Shown: positions 1 through 6,454 of the stretch, in pieces
Layout: the number at the start of each line of letters is the position of its first letter
Position numbering within the stretch: the stretch's first letter is position 1
DNA from: Chitinophagaceae bacterium
GTDB lineage: Bacteria > Bacteroidota > Bacteroidia > Chitinophagales > Chitinophagaceae
Direction of reading: 5' to 3'
Length of the DNA: 7,420 nucleotides
Assembly (NCBI GenBank): GCA_003526435.1
Contig: DPWF01000353.1
Span: 1 to 7,420, forward strand
Notes under the pieces: generated by a model
The model's database searches: none
Seen by the model: only the letters and a program-made list of their open reading frames with translations
What the model was told of the DNA's origin: nothing
Translations under genes and position numbers: made by a program

Positions 1-92
1 CGTGAATGGTGAATCGTGAATGGTCAATGGGTAAGTCGATCATTCACTCCAAGTTATTTACGATTCACCATTGACGATTGACCATTCACTCC
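1..92. repeat. Imperfect inverted repeat built of 7-bp units, abutting the hmgA stop codon
   Basis: The left arm (2-29) is four consecutive 7-base units of consensus GTSAATS (S = G or C). The right arm (62-89) is four units of the complementary consensus SATTSAC. Aligned as a hairpin, 24 of 28 positions pair, and all four mismatches are G/G or C/C at the variable S positions. The spacer 30-61 contains one further right-type unit (41-47), and CATTCACTCCA occurs both at 41-51 and at 83-93. The right arm ends beside the TAG stop of hmgA (94-96), so a minus-strand transcript would carry the structure just 3' of the coding region. A role as transcription terminator or mRNA 3'-end stabiliser is inferred. 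It could equally be a dispersed intergenic repeat with no function for this gene. It may continue beyond the window edge. Confidence 0.8.
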
Positions 93-93
93 A

Positions 94-1251
94 CTATTCC
101 GCCCAACTCATCGTATATCCTGGGTTCTCGATTTCCAGGGCTTCTACTGTTAGTTGAAGGGGATGAACAGTACCTACCATAACAGCCAGCTCCTGAGTTT
201 CTTTCTTGCCAATACTTTTTTCAACGGCGCCGGGATGCGGACCATGTGGAATACCTGCCGGATGTAATGTGATCATTCCCCTCGTTACATTTTTCCGGCT
301 CATAAAATCGCCATCAACATAATACAGCACTTCATCACTATCTATATTACTATGGTTATAAGGAGCAGGTATGGCATCTGGGTGATAGTCGTATAACCTC
401 GGACAAAAACTACAGACCACAAAATTGTGTGCTTCAAAAGTCTGGTGTACCGGTGGCGGCTGGTGTACCCTTCCGGTAATGGGTTCAAAATCATGTATAC
501 TGAATGCAAATGGATAACAATATCCATCCCACCCTACAACATCAAAAGGATGATGGGCATAATGCAATCCATATTGAATACCTTTCTTCTTCGTCTGGAT
601 GAGGAAATCACCTGCCTCATCAACCGTCAGAAGATTTTGTGGTGTGCGGATATCACGCTCGCAAAAGGGCGCATGTTCCAATAGTTGTCCGTATTTACTT
701 ACATATCGTTTGGGATAGCGGATCGGACTAAAACTTTCAACAATAAATAACCTGTTATCAGGTGTATCGAATTTGATCTGGTAAATAGTACCTCTTGGAA
801 TCACAAGATAATCGCCGTAAGCAAAGGGTAGCTGTCCGTATTGAGAAACAAGCACACCACTTCCTTCATGTACAAAGATCATTTCATCTGCATCTGCATT
901 TTTGTAGAAATAACCGGTCATACTCTCTCTGGGTGCCGCGAGTACAATATGGCAATCATTATTTACCAGAACGGGCTTGCGGCTTTTGAGATAATCGTTT
1001 TCGGGTTTTACATTAAACCCCTCAAAACTTCTGTGTTTCAGCATTTTTTCTTCTGCAACACGTGGTTGTACATTTATCGGTTCATCGGTATGAATAATCT
1101 GTGTAGGTGGGTAATGATGATACAACAGTGAATAGTCATTACTAAAACCTTCTGTAGAAAACAATTGTTCCGAGTACAATGACCCATCGGTTTTCCGAAA
1201 TTGGGTGTGACGTTTATGAGGGATGGTACCTAATGTATGATAATGTGGCAT
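94..1251 (-). CDS. hmgA: Homogentisate 1,2-dioxygenase (short form)
   Basis: This non-haem Fe(II) dioxygenase opens the ring of homogentisate to maleylacetoacetate in cytosolic tyrosine/phenylalanine degradation. The 385-residue product has the double-cupin layout of the family. It shows an N-terminal cupin region around residues 95-175 (FVHEGSG at 126-132, GDYLVIPRGT at 146-155) and a C-terminal metal-binding cupin around 260-365. Likely iron ligands, by family analogy, are H300 and E307 in PYNHSNIDSDEVLYY and H336 in HPAGIPHGPHPG. It is shorter than the roughly 430-445 residue animal and proteobacterial enzymes and resembles the shorter versions found in Bacteroidota and some Gram-positives. 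The ATG at 1251 begins the typical MPHYHTLG start, and no Shine-Dalgarno is visible. No other tyrosine-catabolic gene is in the window. A related homogentisate-dioxygenase-like cupin is the main alternative. Confidence 0.9.
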   Translation of the reverse strand: MPHYHTLGTIPHKRHTQFRKTDGSLYSEQLFSTEGFSNDYSLLYHHYPPTQIIHTDEPINVQPRVAEEKMLKHRSFEGFNVKPENDYLKSRKPVLVNNDCHIVLAAPRESMTGYFYKNADADEMIFVHEGSGVLVSQYGQLPFAYGDYLVIPRGTIYQIKFDTPDNRLFIVESFSPIRYPKRYVSKYGQLLEHAPFCERDIRTPQNLLTVDEAGDFLIQTKKKGIQYGLHYAHHPFDVVGWDGYCYPFAFSIHDFEPITGRVHQPPPVHQTFEAHNFVVCSFCPRLYDYHPDAIPAPYNHSNIDSDEVLYYVDGDFMSRKNVTRGMITLHPAGIPHGPHPGAVEKSIGKKETQELAVMVGTVHPLQLTVEALEIENPGYTMSWAE

Positions 1252-1313
1252 AGAATTAAAGTTACAGGTTACAAGAAACAGGATTCATGGTTGTTATGTA
1301 AAATTGGCATTTT

Positions 1314-1361
1314 TATTCACCGCTGATCCGCAGAGAAAAGGAGTTTACGCAGAGAGAGAGG
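1314..1361. repeat. GCAGAG-type intergenic repeat remnant
   Basis: The stretch has two copies of CGCAGAGA (1329-1336 and 1348-1355) spaced 19 bases apart, preceded by CACCGCTGAT and followed by a GA-rich tail. It resembles the degenerate 'CACCGC...CGCAGAG' repeats scattered between genes in many Bacteroidota and other genomes. That family assignment is from memory and not tested. It lies between the divergent starts of hmgA and the Nudix gene and has no visible coding potential. Confidence 0.4.
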
Positions 1362-1387
1362 TTAGTATTCCACAAGGGCCAGTGAGA

Positions 1388-1412
1388 GCATCAGGAAATA
1401 ATATTTCCATGC
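1388..1412. other. Short hairpin upstream of the Nudix gene
   Basis: GGAAAT (1394-1399) and ATTTCC (1403-1408) form a perfect 6-bp stem around a 3-base loop. It extends by GCAT (1388-1391) pairing with ATGC (1409-1412) across a 2-base bulge. It sits about 80-100 bases upstream of the Nudix start. No T-tract follows, so it is not a clear terminator. It could be a 5' leader structure, a protein-binding dyad or chance. Confidence 0.35.
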
Positions 1413-1488
1413 GCGTTTATCGATCCAGTAGGTAAAATTTCGTTTAAATGGCATAGGTTGCAATCTCTGAGTGAAATTAGCAAAGTTT

Positions 1489-1911
1489 ATGAATGATGCA
1501 CTTAAAAAATTACACACAGCCGGACTCGTAGTGCTGCAGGATCGTAAACTTTTACTGGCATACAGCAAACGAAAACACGCTTTCTATCTACCCGGCGGCA
1601 AACTGGATGATGGTGAGAACGCAGTTGCGGCCATCATCAGGGAAATTAAAGAGGAACTTTCCATTGATCTTTCACCGGAAGAACTGGATTTTTATTGCCA
1701 TATTTCGGCACCAGCTTATGGAGAAGAACCTCCTGTAATGATGGAGCAGGATTGCTTTCTTTATACACTTAAATCAACCCCGGTGGTAAATGCTGAAATA
1801 GAAGCTGTTCGCTTTTTTAGTTTTACAGCATTTAAAAAAGAGGTGGTACAGGTACCGGGTGTTTTATTGCTATTTCAACAACTGATTCAAGATGATAAAG
1901 TTGATGCATAA
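1489..1911 (+). CDS. Nudix hydrolase
   Basis: This is a small cytosolic hydrolase expected to cleave a nucleoside diphosphate linked to another moiety. Counting from the upstream GTG at 1471, the Nudix box spans about residues 43-65: G43, E49, R57-E58 and E61-E62 are present, matching GX5EX7REUXEEXGU. The glycine near the end of the box is a serine (REIKEELSI). The surrounding YSKRKHAFYLPGGKLDDGE resembles the common MutT/ADP-ribose-type fold entry, but the substrate cannot be read from the sequence. I chose ATG 1489 because it begins just before the first beta strand (LHTAGLVVLQ). GTG 1471 in the same frame would add six residues, and neither start has a recognisable ribosome-binding site. 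The stop is directly followed by the phosphoesterase ATG, implying co-transcription and translational coupling. Confidence 0.85.
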   Translation: MNDALKKLHTAGLVVLQDRKLLLAYSKRKHAFYLPGGKLDDGENAVAAIIREIKEELSIDLSPEELDFYCHISAPAYGEEPPVMMEQDCFLYTLKSTPVVNAEIEAVRFFSFTAFKKEVVQVPGVLLLFQQLIQDDKVDA

Positions 1912-2406
1912 ATGAAACGAATAGGTATTATATCAGACACACATGGATATCTCGACGATGCCGTATTTAAACATTTCAGAGATTGTGATGAAATATGGCA
2001 CGCAGGCGATTTTGGCAATGATGCGTTAGCCGAACAATTACGCCGGTTTAAACCGCTTCGTGGGGTGTATGGAAATATTGACGGACAGGATATACGTTCT
2101 GTTTACCCGGAACTCTTGCAATGGGTTTGTGAAGATATCAAAGTGATGATGCTACATATTGGCGGTTATCCTCCCAAATACAATAGCCATGCAAAACCTC
2201 TTATTATTGCCGGGAAACCTCAATTATTTATCAGTGGGCATTCGCATATCCTGAAAATCATGTTCGATGATGCTTTACAATGTCTGCATATTAACCCCGG
2301 AGCTGCAGGCAAACAGGGCTGGCACAAAGTACGCACACTGGTAAAGCTGGATATTGAAGGTAAGGATATGAAGAACTGCCAGGTAATAGAACTGGGAGCC
2401 CGGTAA
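1912..2406 (+). CDS. YfcE/MJ0936-type metallophosphoesterase
   Basis: This 164-residue dinuclear-metal phosphodiesterase of the calcineurin-like superfamily is predicted to be cytosolic. All core motifs are in order: DTH (D9, H11), GD (D33 in HAGDFGN), GNID (N55, D57), H82 in a LHIGG context where the family usually has HG, GHSH (109-112) and NPG (128-130). Length matches small YfcE-like enzymes, which hydrolyse phosphodiesters in vitro and whose natural substrates are mostly unknown. The start codon directly follows the TAA of the Nudix gene (TAAATG, 1909-1914), so the two are almost certainly translated from one mRNA. Both families act on phosphate-ester or phosphoanhydride metabolites, so a shared nucleotide-derivative pathway is possible but unproven. 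Confidence 0.88.
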   Translation: MKRIGIISDTHGYLDDAVFKHFRDCDEIWHAGDFGNDALAEQLRRFKPLRGVYGNIDGQDIRSVYPELLQWVCEDIKVMMLHIGGYPPKYNSHAKPLIIAGKPQLFISGHSHILKIMFDDALQCLHINPGAAGKQGWHKVRTLVKLDIEGKDMKNCQVIELGAR

Positions 2407-2515
2407 TCACCCATGTTTTCATCAACCTCAACAGTAGTCTATTAGCCGTTCATCCCAATTTAACAGCTATATACTTATTCATGCTTCATATATTGGCTTA
2501 CTAAAACCTAAAACT

Positions 2516-2941
2516 ATGCATCCAAAATTTTTACGCCTGTTACTAACCGCTTTACTGTTTTGTTCCCTGCAAAACTTTACAATGGCTCAAACCAATCCTG
2601 AGGAAGCTGCTGTAAAAGCCTGTCTCGAGAACTATATGAGTGGTATAGGAGATCGTGTTGAAAAAGCTTTTCACCCGAGTGCTTTTATGAAATACGTAGA
2701 CATCAGCACAGGCGAATTCAAGGATGTACCTATTGCAGATTATATTGCCCGTGTAAAAGCCGGTTCAGGTCCCGGTAAAAGAACCATTGGCATCCAGTCA
2801 CTCAATATTGAGGGCACTGCAGCGAATGCTAAAATTAAAATTGAAACAGAAACTGCAACCCTTTACGATTATATGAATATGCTCAAGATCAATGGTGAGT
2901 GGAAAATTGTAAGTAAAATATTTTCAAGGGTGAACAAATAG
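2516..2941 (+). CDS. Secreted NTF2-like protein (putative lumazine-binding family)
   Basis: The 141-residue product begins with a signal peptide: a basic n-region (K4, R7), a hydrophobic core LLLTALLFCSL (8-18), and probable cleavage near TMA/Q (22-25). The mature part reads like the small SnoaL/NTF2-like cone fold annotated as 'putative lumazine-binding'. It has a helical start EEAAVKACLENYMSGI (29-44), then AFHPSAFMKYVD (51-62), a strand-rich middle, and a closing MLKINGEWKIVSKIF pair of strands (122-136). No catalytic residues can be assigned, and many relatives have no known function. It stands 109 bases after the phosphoesterase and 99 bases before the aminotransferase in the same direction, and the spacing suggests its own transcription unit. 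No clear lipobox is present, so a soluble periplasmic protein is favoured over a lipoprotein. Confidence 0.72.
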   Translation: MHPKFLRLLLTALLFCSLQNFTMAQTNPEEAAVKACLENYMSGIGDRVEKAFHPSAFMKYVDISTGEFKDVPIADYIARVKAGSGPGKRTIGIQSLNIEGTAANAKIKIETETATLYDYMNMLKINGEWKIVSKIFSRVNK

Positions 2942-2960
2942 ATTACCGTTATTAGTGGCC

Positions 2961-2995
2961 GATTAGTTAGTTGCGCTGCAAATCTGCAGCTAATC
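2961..2995. other. Bulged hairpin between the NTF2-like gene and the aminotransferase gene
   Basis: GCTGCA (2975-2980) and TGCAGC (2985-2990) form a 6-bp stem with a 4-base loop. GATTA (2961-2965) can pair with TAATC (2991-2995) outside it, leaving a 9-base bulge on the left. A T-tract (3005-3009) follows only after about 10 bases, so it is not a canonical intrinsic terminator. It could end the upstream transcript or act as an operator for the aminotransferase, whose candidate -7 box lies just downstream. Confidence 0.35.
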
Positions 2996-3002
2996 ATCAG
3001 GT

Positions 3003-3010
3003 TATTTTTG
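3003..3010 (+). promoter_or_regulatory. Candidate Bacteroidota -7 promoter box for the aminotransferase gene
   Basis: TATTTTTG matches the Bacteroidota -7 consensus TAnnTTTG exactly and lies 30 bases before the aminotransferase ATG, leaving a plausible short leader. A TTTG-like -33 element at the usual spacing is not evident; the nearest TTG (2971-2973) is about 29 bases upstream, which is too far. The call rests on the -7 match and its position only. Confidence 0.42.
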
Positions 3011-3040
3011 TATCTTTTCCATTCATAAAACTGCTTTATT

Positions 3041-4177
3041 ATGCCATCTTTTGTGAATCGTCGCGACTTATTGAAATTTGGCTCCATGGCCGCTATTGGT
3101 ATGGGCTTAAGATTACCTTCTCTTGGCATGGGCAATGAAGAAGGCATTCTCCGAAATTATGGCGCAGCAGACGGATTAATCAACCTGAGTTCCAATGAAA
3201 ATCCATATGGTATTTCTCCTAAAGCCCGCGAAGCTTTACTGGCGGCTTTGGGAGAAGCTCACCGCTACCAGTATAACCATACCAACCTGAAAGATTTTAA
3301 AAAGCAACTTGCTGCACATTATGGCGTAAATGAAGAACAGGTATTGGTTACGGCAGGTTCTGGAGAAGCTTTAGGATTATTACCACGTCATTTCAACAAA
3401 GGCAAACTGGTAACGGCCAATCCTACTTTTGGTATTTTACCCGCCACTGCTAAAATGCTGGGGCAGAAAGTGGTGGAAGTTCCTTTGACCATTGATCAGA
3501 AGCATGATCTTCCTGCCATGTTAAAGGAAGTGGATGATGACACTTCACTTGTTTATATCTGCAACCCCGCTAATCCAAGCAGTACCATTGTTTCACCCGC
3601 ATCTTTAAAAAATTTCTGTATAGAAGCATCCAAAAAAGCTTATGTAGGAGTAGATGAGGCCTATGTTGATTTTCTGGATGCACCCGATAACGAATCAATG
3701 TTACAATTGATTGAAAGACATCCCAAAGTTTTTGTAATTGGCACTTTCTCTAAAATTCATGCTATGGCGGGTCTGCGTATTGGTTGGGTAATAGGGCATG
3801 CCTCCCTGATTAAACCCCTTGCAGAGAACTATTTTATCCGTACACAGATGGCTATGTCTGCATTGTCGATGAGTGCCGCTTTGGCAAGCCTCAAAGACCC
3901 GGGATGGCAAAAACTGAGCAAAGAAAAAAATGCCGCTGCAAGAGATTATACCTACCATGCTTTAAAAGCCATGAAAATTGATGTGGTAAAATCGTACACC
4001 AATTTTCTCTTCTTCCCTATTCCCAATTATAAAGGAGATTTTGCGGCTGATATGTTGCAGAAAAATATTTTCCTCCGATCATCCAATTACATCAATGGCA
4101 AATGGGCCAGGGCCAGTGTAGGAACCATGGATGAAATGAAACAGTTTATTGAAGTAATGAAACAGGTTCAGGTGTAA
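3041..4177 (+). CDS. HisC-like PLP aminotransferase with twin-arginine signal
   Basis: This is a fold-type I, class I/II aminotransferase of the histidinol-phosphate aminotransferase type, 378 residues. Family landmarks are SSNENPYG (50-57), NPANP (175-179, N178 toward the cofactor), D205 and Y208 in GVDEAYVDF, the Schiff-base lysine K238 in TFSKIHAMAGLRIGW, and R357 in WARASVGT as the likely carboxylate-binding arginine. The N-terminus, NRRDLLKFG followed by a short hydrophobic stretch (13-23), matches a Tat signal, so export of the folded holoenzyme is predicted. No AxA cleavage site is obvious, so it may stay membrane-anchored. No histidine-biosynthesis gene is nearby, so a role in that pathway should not be assumed; the substrate is unknown. 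ATG 3041 is the only start that retains the Tat motif. Its 3' end faces the four-TM gene with 5 bases between stops. Confidence 0.87.
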   Translation: MPSFVNRRDLLKFGSMAAIGMGLRLPSLGMGNEEGILRNYGAADGLINLSSNENPYGISPKAREALLAALGEAHRYQYNHTNLKDFKKQLAAHYGVNEEQVLVTAGSGEALGLLPRHFNKGKLVTANPTFGILPATAKMLGQKVVEVPLTIDQKHDLPAMLKEVDDDTSLVYICNPANPSSTIVSPASLKNFCIEASKKAYVGVDEAYVDFLDAPDNESMLQLIERHPKVFVIGTFSKIHAMAGLRIGWVIGHASLIKPLAENYFIRTQMAMSALSMSAALASLKDPGWQKLSKEKNAAARDYTYHALKAMKIDVVKSYTNFLFFPIPNYKGDFAADMLQKNIFLRSSNYINGKWARASVGTMDEMKQFIEVMKQVQV

Positions 4178-4182
4178 ATACC

Positions 4183-4644
4183 TTACCTGTCATTATTACC
4201 ATACTTTTTCTTCAGCATAAAAGCAAGGGGTAAGCCTATCATTGTTATCAGTATCAGCATTGCCCTGCCCGCCTCCAACCATTTGAAAGGTTGTTGTTTT
4301 ACTGATGTCATAGGCAATACCAACTTGGCCATAACCAGCCAGATAAAAATTCCATACACAATTCCTATCAGGTACAAATTATACCGATGCAGGGCCAAAG
4401 GTTTATACAACAGGAAAAAAAACAGCGTGAATAAAAAGGCTACCATAAAATGTAATACCAAACCAAAAATTATACTTGTAGTTCCTCCGGTATACGCTTC
4501 TGCTCCCGAGACTGCGCTCGTGATGAATTTCAACACAATCAATGGCGATTTTCCAGTTGAAAGGTAGAAGGAAAGCATGGCTGCCAATATATCCAGGATA
4601 CCAACCAGCAACCAGGCTTTGATAAAGAAGTAAATTGTTTTCAT
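4183..4644 (-). CDS. Four-TM conserved membrane protein of unknown function
   Basis: The 153-residue product is very hydrophobic, with four likely membrane helices at about 5-27, 56-80, 88-110 and 126-144, and a basic C-terminal tail (KKKYGNNDR). Between helices 1 and 2 lies FYLSTGKSPLIVLKFITSAVSGAEAYTGG, a conserved-looking segment (26-54) I recall from uncharacterised bacterial membrane proteins; I cannot name a characterised family. It starts 17 bases after the response regulator stop on the same strand, so it is probably the third gene of the kinase-regulator operon. It may be an effector or accessory component of that signalling system, or simply a co-transcribed passenger. Its end converges on the aminotransferase gene with no room for a separate terminator. 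Confidence 0.75.
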   Translation of the reverse strand: MKTIYFFIKAWLLVGILDILAAMLSFYLSTGKSPLIVLKFITSAVSGAEAYTGGTTSIIFGLVLHFMVAFLFTLFFFLLYKPLALHRYNLYLIGIVYGIFIWLVMAKLVLPMTSVKQQPFKWLEAGRAMLILITMIGLPLAFMLKKKYGNNDR

Positions 4645-4661
4645 GATCTGGCTTTTGCAGT

Positions 4662-5375
4662 TTACATCATATGTTGTTGAATATGCTGTTGAAACGTTTC
4701 TTTATACCCTGCACTTACAGGCAGCTCACGTCCCGCTACTTCTACTAACTGCTGACCCAATTTTTGTACATGTTGCAGGTTTACGATATAAGAGTTGTGA
4801 ATCCGTACAAAGCAATCGGGCAAAGAGGCGGCCATTTCCTTCATTCTTTTATACACAAGGTGTTTCTGCTGGCTTGTATGGATACACAGGTATTCTTTAT
4901 GCGCTTCTATATAAATAATATCGGCCATCTGGAGCCTGATAACTGTTCTACCCGTTTTAATAAACAAAATATCATCCTGTTTCGGTCCAGTTACTTCTTT
5001 TACCGGTTGAGGTAAAATATGTAATTGCAATTTTTGAATGGCCTGCAGAAACCTTTTAAAAGAAACAGGTTTTAGCAGGTAGTCGATTACATGAAAAGAA
5101 AAACTATCCAGCGCATGTTCTGCATAAGCAGTTGTGAATATCATTTTCTGTTCCCTGGGTACCAATGCCGCCATTTCAAGACCAGACAATACCGGCAGAT
5201 TGATATCCAGGAAAATAACATCAACACTATTTTTTTTCAGGTATTCAAGTGCTTCTATCGCGTCGTAAAATTTACCCTTTAGTTCAAGCATGGGTAACTT
5301 CTGCATATAATCTTCAAGCAACTGCATGGCAGGTGGTTCATCTTCAATAATGAGACAAGTAATTTTTGCACTCAT
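4662..5375 (-). CDS. LytTR-family response regulator
   Basis: This 237-residue cytosolic transcription regulator has two domains. The receiver domain (about 5-120) carries acidic-pocket residues E11-D12, phosphoacceptor D57 in VIFLDINLPVLSG, the switch threonine at TTAYAEHAL (81-89) and K102 in DYLLKPVSF. The LytTR DNA-binding domain (about 136-235) shows FIKTGRTVIRLQMADIIYIEA (138-158) and the typical VRIHNSYIVNL (190-200). Phosphorylation by the upstream kinase should control its DNA binding. Its ATG overlaps the kinase stop (ATGA, 5375-5372), indicating translational coupling and a cognate pair. Target promoters are unknown; the intergenic region upstream of the kinase and the downstream membrane gene are the obvious candidates. 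Confidence 0.93.
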   Translation of the reverse strand: MSAKITCLIIEDEPPAMQLLEDYMQKLPMLELKGKFYDAIEALEYLKKNSVDVIFLDINLPVLSGLEMAALVPREQKMIFTTAYAEHALDSFSFHVIDYLLKPVSFKRFLQAIQKLQLHILPQPVKEVTGPKQDDILFIKTGRTVIRLQMADIIYIEAHKEYLCIHTSQQKHLVYKRMKEMAASLPDCFVRIHNSYIVNLQHVQKLGQQLVEVAGRELPVSAGYKETFQQHIQQHMM

Positions 5376-6391
5376 AGTGGTATACTTAAAATAGCAGTAT
5401 AGGTAAATGCATCATCCGGCTCTGCTTTCAGGCTGCTTTTATCATTGTACAGCAACTGCATCCGGCTTCTAAGATTTATTAATCCTTTTCCGCTCTCTTC
5501 CTTTGTTCCCACTTCTGCAATTCTGTTTTTAACAGTTACTACCAGTTGCTGCCCTTTGTTCTCGATATCGATAACTATAAAATTATCTTCTTTTCTTTTA
5601 TCGATACCATGTTTAAATACATTTTCCACCAATGGTATGATGAGCATTGGCGGTAACTGAACATGTGAAATATTGCCTCTTTCATGTACAGATACTGCCA
5701 GTGGATAACGCATCCTTGTTTTTTCCAGTTCAATGTAATTATGGATAAACAAGAGTTCTGATTGTAAGGAGATGAGATCTTTGGGGGCCTCGTCTACAAA
5801 ATAACGCATGATCTGTGAAAGTTTTTCGAGCATGGCTGCAGTAACCGGTGACTCTCTCTGCGCGTAGAAATAAATATTATTGAGTGAATTGAACAAAAAA
5901 TGTGGCTGCACCTGCGCTTTCAACAAATTCAACTCCGACTCTGCCTGTTTTTTTTCGAGGACCTGCTGCTGTTTCTGCAACTGAAAATACCGTAGGGCAA
6001 TATAAAAAAGTACGCTGGTGAAATAAATCAGCACTCCGGATACCAGTGTGCTGAATACACTTGTCCAGGGGAAATCCTGCGGTTTTGCTGCAAAATAAGT
6101 ATTGTAGAACCACCATGAAGTACCGGATCTGTAAATGGCAACAGTGATCAGTAAAATCAATACAAGCAATACATAAATAACTTTTTGCTGACGCATGTAA
6201 AATCTCGGGATCAGCCATGCAGCATTTCCATACACAATGGCCATATAAGAACTGATCATGATCACTGAATAACCCATTGACTGTAGCAGGGTATCAAAAT
6301 GAAGCAGGGTCAGCACGTTAATGCCAAACAAAAGCAGCCAGATTAACCACTGGATCTGGGCAAAACTCCATTTTCGCCTGATCAATTGCAT
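5372..6391 (-). CDS. LytS/YehU-type sensor histidine kinase
   Basis: This 339-residue integral membrane kinase of the His_kinase (PF06580) type has four predicted TM helices (about 12-31, 40-61, 70-87, 112-134), then a coiled-coil linker rich in Q, E and K (135-160). The phosphoacceptor is H164 in QPHFLFNSLNN (162-172). The ATPase part has the N-box PLVENVFKHG (253-262, N257) and the glycine motif GKGLINLRSRM (301-311). The DxG motif is not clear: the position reads VTVKNR, as I recall for many Bacteroidota members of this group. There is no recognisable periplasmic sensor domain, so sensing probably occurs within or next to the membrane helices. It is first in the operon, overlapping the response regulator gene by four bases. 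The ATG at 6391 has no Shine-Dalgarno. Confidence 0.93.
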   Translation of the reverse strand: MQLIRRKWSFAQIQWLIWLLLFGINVLTLLHFDTLLQSMGYSVIMISSYMAIVYGNAAWLIPRFYMRQQKVIYVLLVLILLITVAIYRSGTSWWFYNTYFAAKPQDFPWTSVFSTLVSGVLIYFTSVLFYIALRYFQLQKQQQVLEKKQAESELNLLKAQVQPHFLFNSLNNIYFYAQRESPVTAAMLEKLSQIMRYFVDEAPKDLISLQSELLFIHNYIELEKTRMRYPLAVSVHERGNISHVQLPPMLIIPLVENVFKHGIDKRKEDNFIVIDIENKGQQLVVTVKNRIAEVGTKEESGKGLINLRSRMQLLYNDKSSLKAEPDDAFTYTAILSIPL

Positions 6392-6395
6392 TGTT

Positions 6396-6403
6396 CAAAG
6401 CTA
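6396..6403 (-). promoter_or_regulatory. Possible -7 box close to the kinase start
   Basis: Read on the minus strand this is TAGCTTTG, an exact TAnnTTTG match, ending 4 bases before the kinase ATG. If used, transcription would begin at or next to the start codon and the mRNA would be essentially leaderless. No -33 TTTG is seen at normal spacing. It may be coincidence. Confidence 0.25.
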
Positions 6404-6454
6404 CAGGGAAATCAGTCAGTATCATATCCTTTCAACCAATGGGTACTTTTTTTC

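Noticed and set aside
1..92. CRISPR-like tandem repeats.
   Set aside because: The units are 7 bases with no spacers, and no cas gene is present.
427..1131. Plus-strand ORFs of 64-96 codons opposite hmgA.
   Set aside because: They overlap a well-supported gene on the other strand, and their translations have no recognisable domain or signal.
2407..2515. Promoter for the NTF2-like gene (TATATTGG-like sequence about 25-30 bases before the ATG).
   Set aside because: It has one mismatch to TAnnTTTG and no matching upstream element, too weak to list.
2516..2586. Lipoprotein signal on the NTF2-like protein because of C16.
   Set aside because: The residues before the cysteine (LLF) do not fit a lipobox, and a TMA/Q type I cleavage site follows.
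5877..6218. 113-codon minus-strand ORF inside the kinase gene.
   Set aside because: It is another frame of the kinase gene, which shows clear TM helices and the phosphoacceptor motif in its own frame.
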